A stretch of 64,000 nt of DNA from Arthrobacter sp. OVS8 (GCA_028370155.1 CP116670.1:3906001-3970000); one strand, 5' to 3'; shown: positions 39,727 to 50,961, numbered from the stretch's first letter. The notes: a model not told the origin generated them from the letters alone. A program made the numbers and translations.

Positions 39727-40817
39727 ATGACCTCCACTGCTGTTTCCATTCCGATGCCAACCGTTCCGCGCCGGCGGCGTACGCCGGAGGAAGTCCTGTC
39801 TGCAGCCCCCGTCGACGGCCCCAAAAGGGTCCTGCTCGCCGCCCCGCGCGGCTACTGCGCCGGCGTCGACCGGGCGGTCATTGCGGTGGAAAAAGCCCTG
39901 GAGCACTACGGCCCGCCGGTCTACGTCCGCAAGCAGATCGTCCACAACGTTCACGTGGTCAGTTCCCTCGAGGAAAAGGGCGCCATCTTCGTTGACGAGA
40001 CTGACGAGGTCCCCGAGGGCGCCCTGGTGATCTTTTCCGCCCACGGTGTGTCTCCGGCCGTGGTCCAGTCCGCCGAGGACCGGGGGCTGCGGACCATCGA
40101 CGCCACGTGCCCCCTCGTGACGAAGGTGCACAAAGAGGCCGTGCGCTTCGCGAAGGACGACTTCGACATCCTGCTGATCGGCCACGACGGCCACGAGGAA
40201 GTCGAAGGAACGGCCGGGGAGGCCCCGAACACATCCAGATCATCAACGGCCCGCACGAGGTCGACAAGGTCACCGTCCGGGACCCCGAGAAAGTGATCTG
40301 GCTTTCCCAGACCACCCTCAGCGTGGACGAAACCATGGAAACAGTCCGTCTCCTCAAGGAACGGTTCCCCACCCTGCAGGACCCGCCCAGCGATGACATC
40401 TGCTACGCCACCACCAACCGCCAGGTGGCCATCAAGAAAATCTCACCGCAGGCCGACCTTGTAATTGTGGTCGGATCGGCCAACTCGTCGAACTCGGTCC
40501 GCCTCGTGGAGGTGGCGCTGGAGTACGGTGCCAAGGCCTCGTACCGGGTGGACTTCGCCAATGAAGTGGACGAGGCCTGGTTTGAGGGCGTGGCCACCGT
40601 CGGCGTGACCTCGGGTGCCTCGGTGCCGGAAGTTCTGGTCAAGGACGTCCTGCGCCTCCTCGCCGACTACGGCTACGGCTCGGTCGAGGAAGTCGTCACG
40701 GCCGAGGAGGACCTGCTGTTCTCGCTGCCGAAGGAGCTTCGCGCCACGCTGAAGCAGGCCGGCGACGTGTCCCGCGCCCTCGGCGGCCGCGGGACACGGC
40801 CCTCACAGACCTCCTAG
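39727..40817 (+). CDS. ispH: 4-hydroxy-3-methylbut-2-enyl diphosphate reductase (one frame break)
   Basis: Last enzyme of the MEP pathway, making IPP and DMAPP with a 4Fe-4S cluster. The three cluster cysteines are present: Cys44 (PRGYCAGVDRAV), ATCPLVTKVHKE and DDICYATTNRQ, with SANSSNSVRLVEVA near the end. One G is missing near 40,227 (GEAPEHIQIINGP after repair). This pathway is the only isoprenoid route expected in these organisms, so a true null is unlikely. TAGCAT lies just before the ATG (leaderless). Confidence 0.95.
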
Positions 40818-40840
40818 GAGTTCCCTCCCGCGGTCGTGTC

Positions 40841-42138
40841 CTAGGCTGCGGACTCCCGGTCTTCGTCGCCGCGTGCATCATTCAGCGACCCCTCCGTCGC
40901 CCGACCGCCGGACCCGGCCTCCGGCCCGCTTCCGGGCTGGAGTTCCGGGGCAGCCACCGACCGTGGTGTCACCTCCACGGCCGCAGGTGTCGTCAGACCG
41001 GCCGCGTCCAGTGCGTTGAGCTTCCGTGCCGTCGGTAGCACCCGGGCCTCCAGCGTGCCCACCATGGAGTTGTAGCGGTCCACGGACGTTTTGAGGGAGG
41101 CGCCGAGCTTGGTGACGTTCTCGCCGAGTGTTCCCATCCGCTCATAGAGCTGGTGGGCGAGTTCGAAGAGCTCCCTCGCGCTGTCCGTCAGGACGTCCTG
41201 GCGCCAGGTGAAAGCGACGGACTTCAGGACCGCCAGCAGCGTGGAGGGGGACGCCAGCACGACATTCCTGGACAGGGAGTAGTCCAGCAGCGCCGGGTCC
41301 GCAGACAGTGCGGCAGCCAGGATTGACTCGGCCGGCAGGAAGCACACCACAAGTTCGGGCGAGTTGCCCGGAATGTCCCAGTACTTTTGCCGCTCAGCGC
41401 GTCCACATGGGCCTTCAGGGCCTTGGCGTGGGCCAGCAGATGGGTCTGCTGGCCGCCCAGCAATTGCGCGTGCTGCTGGCCGCCGGCGGACCCCCAAGTT
41501 CCTGGGCCGCGAGGTAGGACGTGAGCGGTACTTTGGCGTCAACCACCAGCTGCTTCCCGCCGGGCAGCTGTACGACGAGGTCGGGCCGGACATTCGTCTC
41601 CGCCGCCGAGCTGTGCTGCTGCCCGCTGTGGACCTGTTCGTGGAAGTCGACATGGCGCAGCATCCCGGCTGCCTCGACCACGCGGCGCAACTGGACTTCC
41701 CCACTGGCCCCGGGCGCTGTTGGACCGCAGGGCCGATTCCAGCGCATGCGTGGAGCGCAGGAGCTGTTCGTCGGACAGCCGTGCTTCCTGCAGCTGCTGG
41801 GCGAGCTGGCCGTACTGTTCCAGACGGTCGCGCTCCAGCAGGGACACCTGCTGCTGGACCGCGGTGAGTTTTTCCGCCACCGGCGCCAGCGCCCGCAGCA
41901 CAATGCCGTCCTGGTTCCGGGATTCGCCCAGGTCGCGGTTCTGCGCAGCGAGCAGGCGCCGCTCGGCGTCGGCTGCCGCGAAGTGGGCGCTGACCTCGGA
42001 GAGCCGGGCGGAGACGGCGTCGAAGTCCTGCTCCACCGCGAGTGAGCGGCGCCGGAGCAATAGGTAGACCGCCGCGGCGCCGGCGACGGCGCCGACGAGC
42101 AGCATGAGGAGGGCAAGAATCAATGCGAAAGCTTCCAT
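40841..42138 (-). CDS. rmuC: DNA recombination protein RmuC (three broken sites)
   Basis: About 433 residues. An N-terminal membrane anchor (ILALLMLLVGAVAGAAAVYL) is followed by a coiled coil (VSARLSEVSAHFAAADAE) and the RmuC nuclease-like domain: GQWGEVQLRRVVEAAGML, VRPDLVVQLPGGKQLVVDAK and GKKYWDIPGNSPELVVCFLP. Sites at about 41,703 (two G missing), 41,490 and 41,385 break the frame; four bases in total are needed. RmuC limits sequence inversions in E. coli. Convergent with ispH. Confidence 0.88.
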
Positions 42139-42229
42139 GCCTTCACTTTGGCACGCCCCTGTGACAGTTTCCGGCCGGCGCCCTGCGGACGGCGGGCTGG
42201 GCCGTCACGGGGTCCCCGGCCGCAGCGGG

Positions 42230-42235
42230 TAGAAT
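42230..42235 (+). promoter_or_regulatory. -10 box of ychF
   Basis: TAGAAT ends eight bases before the GTG start at 42,244 in the gap between the divergent rmuC and ychF genes. Confidence 0.45.
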
Positions 42236-42243
42236 TAGTACTC

Positions 42244-43329
42244 GTGGCTCTTACTATTGGCATCGTCGGACTGCCCAACGTCGGCAAATCAACTCTTTTC
42301 AACGCACTGACCCGCAACCAGGTGCTCGCAGCGAACTACCCGTTCGCCACGATCGAGCCCAACGTCGGTGTGGTCAACCTGCCGGACCCGCGGCTCGCCA
42401 AACTGGCCGCCGTCTTCGGCTCCCAGCGGCTTCTGCCCGCGCCGGTGTCCTTCGTGGACATCGCCGGTATCGTGAAGGGCGCGTCGGTGGGTGAAGGCCT
42501 GGGCAACAAGTTCCTGGCAAACATCCGCGAGGCCGAGGCCATCGCCCAGGTTGTCCGCGTGTTCGATGACCCCGACGTCATCCACGTCGACGGCAAAGTG
42601 GATCCCGGCTCTGACATGGAGACCATCAACACCGAACTGATCCTGGCCGATCTCCAGACGATCGAAAACGCGATTCCCCGGATCGAAAAAGAAGTCAAGA
42701 TCAAGAAGCGGGAAGCCGCCGAGCTGGCTGCCATCAAGGCGGCCCAGGCCGTGCTGGAACGCGGCGACACCATCTTCTCCTCGATCAAGAGCGACAAGCT
42801 GGAGATGGAACACCTTAAGGAGCTCGGCCTCCTGACCGCCAAGCCGTTCATCTACGTCTTCAACGCGGACGAAGGAATTCTCGGGAGCCCGGAGAAGCAG
42901 GCGGAACTGCGGGCCATGGTGGCCCCGGCCGACGCGATCTTCCTCGACGCCAAGCTGGAATCCGACCTCGTCGAGCTCGACGAGGAAGAGGCCCGCGAAA
43001 TGCTGGAAATGAACGGACAGGACGAATCCGGCCTGGACCAGCTGGCCCGCGTTGGTTTCCACACCCTCGGACTGCAGACCTACCTCACCGCAGGACCCAA
43101 GGAAACGCGGGCCTGGACCATCCACCAGGGTGACACCGCGCCGCAGGCCGGCGGCGTGATCCATTCCGACTTCCAACGCGGCTTCATCAAGGCCGAAGTC
43201 GTCTCCTTCGACGACCTCATCGAGGCCGGATCCATGGCCGAGGCGAAGTCCCGCGGCAAGGTCCGCATTGAAGGCAAGGAATACGTCATGGCCGACGGCG
43301 ACGTGGTGGAGTTCCGCTTCAACGTGTGA
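42244..43329 (+). CDS. ychF: Redox-regulated ribosome-binding ATPase YchF (Obg-like)
   Basis: A 361-residue intact P-loop protein of the Obg/HAS-GTPase class that prefers ATP. G1 is GLPNVGKST (residues 9-17), FVDIAGIVKGAS is G3, FNADE sits near the G4 region, and the C-terminal TGS domain ends RIEGKEYVMADGDVVEFRFN. The leucine replacing glutamine after the P-loop catalytic position (HAS type) fits. GTG start, likely leaderless. A strong terminator follows. Confidence 0.96.
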   Translation: MALTIGIVGLPNVGKSTLFNALTRNQVLAANYPFATIEPNVGVVNLPDPRLAKLAAVFGSQRLLPAPVSFVDIAGIVKGASVGEGLGNKFLANIREAEAIAQVVRVFDDPDVIHVDGKVDPGSDMETINTELILADLQTIENAIPRIEKEVKIKKREAAELAAIKAAQAVLERGDTIFSSIKSDKLEMEHLKELGLLTAKPFIYVFNADEGILGSPEKQAELRAMVAPADAIFLDAKLESDLVELDEEEAREMLEMNGQDESGLDQLARVGFHTLGLQTYLTAGPKETRAWTIHQGDTAPQAGGVIHSDFQRGFIKAEVVSFDDLIEAGSMAEAKSRGKVRIEGKEYVMADGDVVEFRFNV

Positions 43330-43370
43330 CGATTTGATGATGTCATCAAGTAATTAACGATTAACTCGAG

Positions 43371-43396
43371 AAGCCCCGATTTCCTAATCGGGGCTT
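43371..43396 (+). terminator. Terminator of ychF
   Basis: AAGCCCCGATT (43,371-43,381) pairs with AATCGGGGCTT (43,386-43,396), an 11-bp stem with a TCCT loop followed by TTCC. The clearest rho-independent signal in the window. Confidence 0.95.
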
Positions 43397-43490
43397 TTCC
43401 TGTGCCCGGGGAAGATTAGCGCCGAGCCTCCGCCCCGTCAATACCCCTGACGGAATTCCGCACGCGGATCGCGGTCGAATGTTGCAGCTC

Positions 43491-43506
43491 TGTAACGAAC
43501 TTTACA
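43491..43506. promoter_or_regulatory. Candidate operator upstream of the first peptide transporter
   Basis: TGTAA-N6-TTACA inverted repeat, 40 bases before the likely -10 box (TACGCT at 43,546-43,551). A further near-palindrome GTTGGTCAAC follows directly. Spacing suggests a regulator site, but no binding protein can be named. The rest of the 324-base gap (43,330-43,653) holds the ychF terminator, this promoter region and a ribosome-binding site. Confidence 0.35.
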
Positions 43507-43653
43507 GTTGGTCAACTTTCGTCGCTTCGCGCTGATTTTGAGGCTTACGCTACATCCCATGTGAGACGCACCACACTGCCGCTGGGGAGTGTGGACGTCT
43601 GCCCGGTGCCTACGGCCTCGGTCTCAACCACACCACAGAAACAAGGAGGCGGA

Positions 43654-45435
43654 ATGCGATTCGGTCGTATTTCCAAAGCAGTGGGCGTGGCAGCAGCAGC
43701 TGCCCTCGCCCTCAGCGCCTGCGCTGGCACCAGCGGCGGGACATCCCCGTCGACTGCTGCGGCAGCAAGCAAATCAGGCGGATCTGCAACAGTCGTCGAG
43801 GTGAACGCGTTCAACACGTTCAACCCCAACACGGCGGACGGCAACACCGACATCAACTCGAAGATCAGCTACGCCACCCACTCCGGGTTCTTCTACATCG
43901 ACAATAAGCTGAACGTTGTACGCAACGAAAAGTTCGGCAAGATGGAAAAGGTCTCGGACAACCCGTTGACGGTCAAGTACACCATCAACGACGGCGTGAA
44001 GTGGTCGGACGGCACCCCCGTTACCGCAGCCGACCTGGTGCTGCAGTGGGCCGCCTTCTCCGGCTACTACGACGATGCCAACGCAGAGGCCAAGACCGGA
44101 ACGTCCTACTTCTCCTACGCCGGCGACCCCACGGGCATCGCCCTGACGGACTTCCCCGAGCTCGGCGAAGACGGCCGCTCCATGACGTTGAAGTACTCCA
44201 AGCCGTTTGCCGACTGGGAAATCGCCATTGGCGGCCCCGGAATCGACATCCCGGCCCACGTCCTGGCCAAGAAGGCCGGACTGGCGGATGCCAAGGCATT
44301 CGTCGACCTGGTCAAGGGCATGCCCCGCGGCGATGCCAAGGCACCCAAGCCCGCCAACGCGCAGCTGAAGGCCATGGCGGACATGTGGAACACCGGCTTC
44401 GACACCAAGACCCTGCCGGCCGATCCCAACCTCTACCTCTCCAACGGCCCCTACATCGTCAAGGGTGTCAACCAGGACCAGTCCCTGACCATGGTCAAGA
44501 ACAAGGACTACAACTGGGGTCCGGAAGCCATGCTGGACGAGATCACGGTCCGCTACATCGGTTCCGCTCCCGCCCAGGTCCAGGCGCTTAAGAACGGCGA
44601 AGCCGACATCATCGCGCCGCAGGCTTCGGCTGACACGGTGGAGCAGCTCAAGGCCCTCGAAAGCCAGGGCGTTACGGTCGAGGTTGGAAACCAGCTGTCC
44701 TACGACCACATCGACCTCAACTACACCGGCGTATTCGCCGAGAAGAATGTCCGCGAAGCGTTCATGAAGAGCGTCCCGCGCAAGGACATCGTTGACAAGA
44801 TCGTCAAGAAGCTGGACCCTGAGGCCAAGCCGCTCGACTCCCAGCTGTTCGTGCCTGACCAGGCACTGTACACCGAGTCCGTCAAGGACAACGGCTCCTC
44901 GGCCTTCCAGGATGTTGACATCGAAGGTGCAAAGAAGCTCCTCAACGGTGCCACGCCTGAAGTCCGCATCATGTACAACAAGGACAACCCCAACCGCGCC
45001 GACGCGTTCGCACTGATCAGCGAGTCCGCCTCCAAGGCAGGCTTCAAGATCGTTGACGGCGGCCTGGGCAAGTCGGACTGGGGCAAGGCCCTCGGTGACG
45101 GCTCTTACGATGCCACCATCTTCGGCTGGATCAACTCGGGTGTGGGCGTCTCCGGCGTTCCGCAGATCTTCAAGTCGGGCAACGACTCCAACTTCAACCT
45201 GTTCAGCGATCCGGAAGCCGACAAGCTCATGGATGAACTGATTGTCACCACCGACAAGACCAAGCAGGATGAGCTCATCAAGCAGATCGACCAGAAGATC
45301 TGGGCTTCCGCTTACGGCCTTCCGCTGTTCCAGGCAGTCGGCGTGGACGCTTACAGCGACCGCATCACCGGCGTGAAGTACATGCCGAACCAGACCGGTG
45401 TCTGGTGGAACTTCTGGGAATGGGCACAGAAGTAG
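43654..45435 (+). CDS. Peptide/oligopeptide ABC transporter substrate-binding lipoprotein
   Basis: A 593-residue family 5 solute-binding protein (DppA/OppA type). Signal peptide with lipobox LSAC (KAVGVAAAAALALSAC) followed by a flexible Ser/Thr/Ala linker; conserved VKYTINDGVKWSDGTPVTAA and LSNGPYIVKGVNQDQSLTMV in the mature part. It binds peptides outside the membrane. AAGGAGG lies six bases before the ATG. The frame is intact and ends at a 16-bp terminator, which would reduce expression of the permeases behind it. Confidence 0.94.
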   Translation: MRFGRISKAVGVAAAAALALSACAGTSGGTSPSTAAAASKSGGSATVVEVNAFNTFNPNTADGNTDINSKISYATHSGFFYIDNKLNVVRNEKFGKMEKVSDNPLTVKYTINDGVKWSDGTPVTAADLVLQWAAFSGYYDDANAEAKTGTSYFSYAGDPTGIALTDFPELGEDGRSMTLKYSKPFADWEIAIGGPGIDIPAHVLAKKAGLADAKAFVDLVKGMPRGDAKAPKPANAQLKAMADMWNTGFDTKTLPADPNLYLSNGPYIVKGVNQDQSLTMVKNKDYNWGPEAMLDEITVRYIGSAPAQVQALKNGEADIIAPQASADTVEQLKALESQGVTVEVGNQLSYDHIDLNYTGVFAEKNVREAFMKSVPRKDIVDKIVKKLDPEAKPLDSQLFVPDQALYTESVKDNGSSAFQDVDIEGAKKLLNGATPEVRIMYNKDNPNRADAFALISESASKAGFKIVDGGLGKSDWGKALGDGSYDATIFGWINSGVGVSGVPQIFKSGNDSNFNLFSDPEADKLMDELIVTTDKTKQDELIKQIDQKIWASAYGLPLFQAVGVDAYSDRITGVKYMPNQTGVWWNFWEWAQK

Positions 45436-45464
45436 CCGACGACCGCAAGTGACACTTAGCTAGC

Positions 45465-45505
45465 GAAAGGCGTCGGGACCGGGCAATTTGGTCCCGACGC
45501 CTTTC
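45465..45505 (+). terminator. Strong hairpin between binding protein and permease genes
   Basis: Perfect 16-bp stem, GAAAGGCGTCGGGACC (45,465-45,480) with GGTCCCGACGCCTTTC (45,490-45,505). It lies within the transporter locus, a common way to make more binding protein than permease. Confidence 0.92.
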
Positions 45506-45614
45506 TAGCGACACCCTCATGATGGCGGGGCCCGCCCCACCATCGCGGGAAAACGGCCAAACTCTGCGACCGGTCCGGGCAACCCCTGGGCCCGAATACC
45601 GAGGTTCTATTCCA

Positions 45615-47154
45615 ATGGTGACCTACATAGTCCGGCGGCTTATCACTGCCGCCCTCATTCTTCTTGGCGCATCCTTCCTGGTGTATCTCCTGACAGCGGC
45701 GTCAGGCGACCCCTCGAGGAATTCCGCGCCAGCAGCGCCCCGAACAAACAGCAACTGATGGACGCACGCACCGAGTTGCTGCAGCTGGACACACCCGCAC
45801 CCATCCGGTACTTCCACTGGCTCGGCGGTGCGGCGCAGTGCCTCATCCCGTTCGCCAACTCGTGCGACCTGGGCAAGAACATCGCGGGCCAGCCCATTAC
45901 CGATGCCCTCGGGCACGCACTGGTCCAGACCCTGACCCTGGTCACCGGAGCCACCGTGCTGGCGATCCTGATCGGCATCACGCTTGGCATCATCACGGCA
46001 CTGCGCCAGTACAGCACGCTGGACTACGGCGTGACCTTCATGGCCTTCCTGTTCTTCTCCTCCCGATCTTCTGGGTCGCGGTCCTCCTGAAGGAGTTCGG
46101 CGCCATCGGGTTCAACAACTTCCTCAGGAATCCTGAGATACCCATACCGGCAGCCCTCGCCATCGGCGCCGTCTTCGGTGTGCTGGCGGCCGTGACGGTC
46201 GGCGGCGAGATGAGACGCAGGCTGCTCCTCGGCGGCGTTGTGTTCCTGTTTGCCGCGGCCGTGCTGATGTACTTCTCCGCCACCGAGTGGTTCAAGAGCC
46301 CCGGGCTGGGCCCGCTGGTCATTGCGATCGCCGGCGTCGGGATTGCGTTCGCCGTGACGCTGCTCTCGGCAGGCCTCAAGAACCGCAAGGCGCTGCAGTC
46401 GGCGCTGATCGCCGTCGGCGTCGGGCTGGTTGTCTACTTCGTCATCCAGCCGCTGCTCGATCAAGCGACGTTCCTGATGATCGTGCTCCTCGCGATCGCC
46501 GCGGTCCTTGTCGGGATGGGCATCGGCTACCTGATGGGCGGCTACGACCGCGGCCAGTCCATGCGGGCTGCCGCGATCACCTCGTTCCTGGTCGGATTCC
46601 TGATCCTGCTGGACCGTTTTATGCAGGCGTGGCCCGAGTACTTCAACAACAGCCGGGTCCGCGGCCGCCCCATTGCCACCATCGGCGCCAGCACCCCGAA
46701 CATTGAAGGCGACTTCTGGACCCTGAGTCTGGACTCCTTCACGCACCTGATCCTTCCGACCATTGCACTCATCCTGATTTCGCTGGCCGGATACACCCGG
46801 TTCACCCGCGCCTCGATGCTGGAAATCATGAACATGGATTACATCCGGACCGCCCGGGCCAAGGGTCTGTCGGAACGGACCGTCGTGATGCGCCATGCCT
46901 TCCGCAACGCGCTGATCCCGATCGCCACGATCGTTGCCTTCGACATCGGCGCGCTGATTGGCGGCGCCGTCATCACCGAAACCGTCTTTTCCGTCCGCGG
47001 GATGGGTTTCCTGTTCCTCGACGGCATCATGCACGTCGATCCCAACCCCGTGATGGGCGTTTTCCTCTGTGTGGCCATCACGGCCATGGGTTTCAACCTC
47101 ATTGCGGACCTTGCGTACTCCGCACTTGATCCACGCGTAAGGGTAAAAGCATGA
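45615..47154 (+). CDS. Peptide ABC transporter permease, DppB-like, enlarged (two frame breaks)
   Basis: About 513 residues, against roughly 310-330 for ordinary DppB. After the usual N-terminal part (IVRRLITAALILLGASFLVY, ITLGIITALRQYSTLDYGVT) an extra block of about 190 residues with several hydrophobic helices (AALAIGAVFGVLAAVTVGG, LGPLVIAIAGVGIAFAV, FLMIVLLAIAAVLVGMGIGY) precedes the conserved EAA loop NMDYIRTARAKGLSERTVVM. Two C bases are missing (near 45,713 and 46,062). The frame is continuous through the insert. Confidence 0.88.
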
Positions 47155-48250
47155 GCCAGCCAAGTCAGCAGGACGAGATCATGGCAGAAGAAGCGGGGCT
47201 GCCGCAGTCCGCGGCCGGCATCGAGCCGGTCCTCGACGCCAAGGGCCTGAGCCAGGGGCAGATTGTCCGGAAACGGTTCCTGGGCCACACCGGCGCCATC
47301 ATCGGACTCGTCGTTTTCTCCATCATCTTTGTTATGGCATTCACGTCCGTGGGCTACTGGGGCATCCCCGGCTGGTGGAAATACAGCCACGACGAGGTCG
47401 CCCCGCTGGTCAACGACGGCGTGCCCACAGCTTCGCTGTGGCCGCTGGCCTGGGGCGAACACCCCTTCGGCCAGGACCGCATCGGCCGTGACCTCTTCGC
47501 CATGACCATGCGCGGCGCCCAGCAGTCCATCACCGTCATGGTGGTGATCGGCCTCATCGCCGGCTTTATCGGCGTCGTGGTCGGGGCCCTGTCCGGGTAC
47601 TTCCGCGGCTGGACCGAAGCGGTGCTGATGCGCCTCACCGACGTCATCATCATCATCCCGGGCCTGCTGCTCGCCGCCGTGATGGCACAGATGGCCGCCG
47701 GCGCGACTCCGGCGGCTGGTTTTCCTCCTTTGCCAGCAACAACGGCGTCCTCGCGCTGGGCATCTTCCTCGGCCTGATCACGTGGGTGGGACTCGCCCGG
47801 CTGATGCGCGGGGAGTTCCTCTCACTGCGTGAACGCGAGTTCGTGGACGCTGCGCGGATCTCGGGCGCCAGCAACGCCAGGATCATCTTCAAGCACATCC
47901 TGCCCAACGCCGTCGGTGTGCTGATTGTCAACATCACGCTGACCATGTCCGCCGCGATCCTCACGGAGACGGCATTGAGCTACCTTGGCGTCGGCGTGAA
48001 GGCTCCGGACACGTCCCTGGGGTTGCTCATTTCGCAGAACCAGGAGGCTTTCGCCACCCGGCCGTGGCTGTTCTGGTACCCGGGCCTGTTCATCGTCCTG
48101 ATCTGCCTGAGCATCAACTTCATTGGTGACGGCCTGCGGGACGCCTTCGATCCGCGGCAGAAGAAATTCAACGCCAAAAAGGCCAAGGACGCCGGACATC
48201 CGCTCGAGCCGACACCCGTCACCGCGTTCGACGGAACCAAGGACGACTAG
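47151..48250 (+). CDS. Peptide ABC transporter permease, DppC-like (one frame break)
   Basis: About 366 residues. It has FGQDRIGRDLFAMTMRGAQQ, the EAA loop REREFVDAARISGASNARII and the end LSINFIGDGLRDAFDPRQKK. One base is missing near 47,707 in the loop between helices. Its ATG overlaps the stop of the DppB gene by four bases, so they are coupled. The partner ATPase gene is separated by a gene on the opposite strand. Confidence 0.88.
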
Positions 48251-48283
48251 GTGCCCACGCCCCGCAGCGCCTGCACGGCCAAG

Positions 48284-48912
48284 CTACCGGGCGGCGACCG
48301 TCCAGTAGCTGGCCGCCAGCAACAGTACGACGGCGGCAGCCGCCGCCCAGCGGTATGTCACCTTCACCGCGGTGGCAGCGGCGTCACCGGCGGCAAGCTC
48401 GCCGCTTTCCACCAGGTGCTGCCAGCGGGCCCGTACAATCCGCGCTGCCTGGCCGGAATCCGTGGTCTTGAGGTCCCCGGGCCGCACGGACTGGCCGGGA
48501 CCGTAGGTTGTTGCAGGCAGGCCCCTGAGGTCCTCCGGCTGGGCGTTGCGCCCGCCCCAGATTCCGGGGCGGGCGCTGCCCAGGCCGCGTAGCTCTTGTG
48601 GGCCGTGACCAGGGTGAGGGCAAAGCGGGTGTCGACATGCACCAGCGCTTCCCATGGCACCACGACGGAGCGGAACGGGTTCTCCAGCGTGACCCCGCGC
48701 TCGTGGACCACGACGGCGGGCATCCAGAACAGCTGCCAGCCCAGGAACGCGATCAGCAGCAGCGGCGCCGTTCCGGCCAGGGCCGCCGGCCCGGCAGTGA
48801 TCACCGTGACCACGATGCCCAGCGCAGCCACCGACCAGGACAGCCAGGCGAACCAGATATTCGTTCGGGCCTTGAAGATTTCAACGGTACCGGCATGCGG
48901 CGTAGAGCTCAT
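48284..48912 (-). CDS. PH-domain membrane protein (one frame break)
   Basis: About 209 residues with a bacterial PH domain (bPH type, as in low-molecular-weight antigen 6 proteins): two helices (WFAWLSWSVAALGIVVTVIT, APLLLIAFLGWQLFW), then VVHERGVTLENPFRSVVVPW and a final helix (WAAAAAVVLLLAASYWTV). One G is missing in the run near 48,560. It lies on the minus strand between the DppC and ATPase genes of a transporter otherwise on the plus strand, an unusual interruption. Confidence 0.75.
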
Positions 48913-48991
48913 GCCCCTAATAATTCAGTATTCCGAGCCGCAGCACTAATCCCCGGTGAACCGGCGGCCCGGGTGGAAGGAAAGCCCCATC

Positions 48992-50817
48992 ATGACTGAC
49001 TTCATCACCCTCGATCCGGTTGTTGCCCCTGCTCCGGGGAGGAACGAACCCGTACTGGAGGTCCGCGGGTTGAGCGTCGACTTCGGCGTGGACAAGAAAT
49101 GGGTTCCGGCCGCGATCGGTCTGAACTACGAGGTACGTGCCGGTGAAGTGCTGGCGATCGTGGGCGAGTCCGGATCCGGCAAGAGTGCCAGTTCGATGGC
49201 CCTGCTGGGACTGCTGCCCAGCAACAGCCGGGTGACCGGGAGCGTCAAGCTCGTCGGGCAGGAGCTGCTGGGGACGAACGAGGCGAACATCCGCGCGGTC
49301 CGGGGCAAGGAAGTGGCCGTGATCTTCCAGGAGCCGATGACGGCCCTGAACCCGGTCTACACGGTGGGTGCCCAGATCGTGGAGACCGTTCGGCTGCACA
49401 GCGAAGTGTCGCCCGACGAGGCCCGGCTCCGGGCGCTGCGTATGCTCGAGCTCGTGGAGCTGCCCGACCCGGAGAAGGCCTTCCGCTCCTATCCCCACCA
49501 GCTCTCCGGCGGCCAGCGGCAGCGCGCCATGATCGCCCAGTCCCTGTCCTGCGATCCGAAGCTGCTCATCGCGGACGAGCCCACCACGGCACTCGATGTG
49601 ACCGTCCAGGCGGAAATCCTGGACCTCATGCGGAACCTGCGCAACAAACTGGACAGCGCCATCGTCCTGATCACGCACGACATGGGCGTAGTGGCTGACC
49701 TGGCGGACCGGATCGCCGTGATGCGCCGCGGCGTGATCGTCGAAACCGGCACGGCTGCCGAGATCTTCCACAACCCGCAGCACGAATACACCAGGGCCCT
49801 GCTGGCAGCCGTTCCGCACCTCGGCCAGGGAGGCTCGGACGCCGCCGGGGAAGTGGACGTCACCGCAGCCCTCGCCGCCGCGACCCACGCCGAACTCACC
49901 TCCATTCCGGAGGAGCAGCTCCTCCGGCGCGAACGCGAAAACGCCGCTGCCCTCGCGGCCGCGGCAGCTGCGAAGCCGCAGGGCGAGCCGGTGCTGGAGC
50001 TGACCGATGTGGCCATCGAATACCCTAAGCAGGGCCGGGTCCCCGCGTTCCGCGCCGTGGAGGGCCAACCTGGTGATCTATCCGGGGCAGGTTGTCGGGC
50101 TGGTGGGGAGTCCGGCTCGGGCAAGACCACGATCGGCCGCGCAGCTGTCGGCCTGCTGCCGGTGGCGGCCGGCACCATGAAGGTGGTCGGCCAGGACATT
50201 TCCGCCGCGAAGCGGAACGGCCGGCAGCTCCACGAGATGCGCCGCCACGTCGGCATGGTCTTCCAGGACCCGTCGTCGTCGCTGAACCCGCGGCTTCCCA
50301 TCGGCGAGAGCATCGGCGAGCCGATGTTCCTCGCCGGGGTGGCGAAAGGTGTCGAGCTGCAGAAGCGGATCGAAGCGCTCCTGGATCAGGTGGAGCTCCC
50401 GCGCAATTACCGCAACCGCTACCCGCATGAGCTCTCCGGCGGGCAGAAGCAGCGCGTGGGCATCGCGCGGGCGCTCTCCTCAAGCCGAAACTGATGGTCG
50501 CCGACGAACCGACCTCGGCGCTGGACGTGTCCGTGCAGGCAAAGGTGCTTGATCTGTTCCAGAACCTCCAGAAGGAGCTCGGCTTTGCCTGCCTCTTCGT
50601 CACCCATGACCTCGCCGTCGTCGACGTGCTGGCGGACAGGATCTGCGTGATGCAGCGCGGCCGCATCGTCGAGCAGGGCACCCGCGACCAGATCCTGCGC
50701 AACCCGCAGGAACCCTACACCCAGCGTCTCCTGGCCGCCGTGCCGCTGCCGGATCCCGAAAAACAGCGGGAACGCCGCGAGTTGCGGGCGCAGTTGATGG
50801 CGGCAGATCCGAGTTAA
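48992..50817 (+). CDS. Peptide ABC transporter fused double ATPase, DppD-DppF (three broken sites)
   Basis: About 609 residues with two full nucleotide-binding domains: domain 1 IVGESGSGKSASSMALLGLL, QLSGGQRQRAMIAQ, LLIADEPTTALDVT; domain 2 ESGSGKTTIGRAAVGLLPV, ELSGGQKQRVGIARAL, VADEPTSALDVSVQAKVLDL. Between them the sequence near 50,065-50,113 reads out of frame: two bases seem lost near 50,068 and one G near 50,115, so the frame is restored by chance. Another C is lost near 50,487. It energises the two permeases upstream. Confidence 0.9.
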
Positions 50818-50961
50818 CTGCCCCTAACCGGGATCGCCGGGCGGCGAATACTACCAGCCAGTAGCGTGTGACTTGAAATACATTGCGCTTGACGCTATCG
50901 GTCACGCTTTTGTCGGGTTACGGTTTGGCAACAGAGTTCCAACATCTGGACAGTCTGGGGT

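Noticed and set aside
40227..40300. Programmed frameshift or pseudogene in ispH
   Set aside because: The context is a lost G after CCCC, the same as many other sites; no slippery heptamer or stimulatory structure is seen, and the pathway should be essential.
50065..50115. A novel linker in the fused ATPase of the first peptide transporter
   Set aside because: The odd residues are out-of-frame reading between two loss sites; the correct frame gives the usual NLVIYPGQVVGLVGESGSG.
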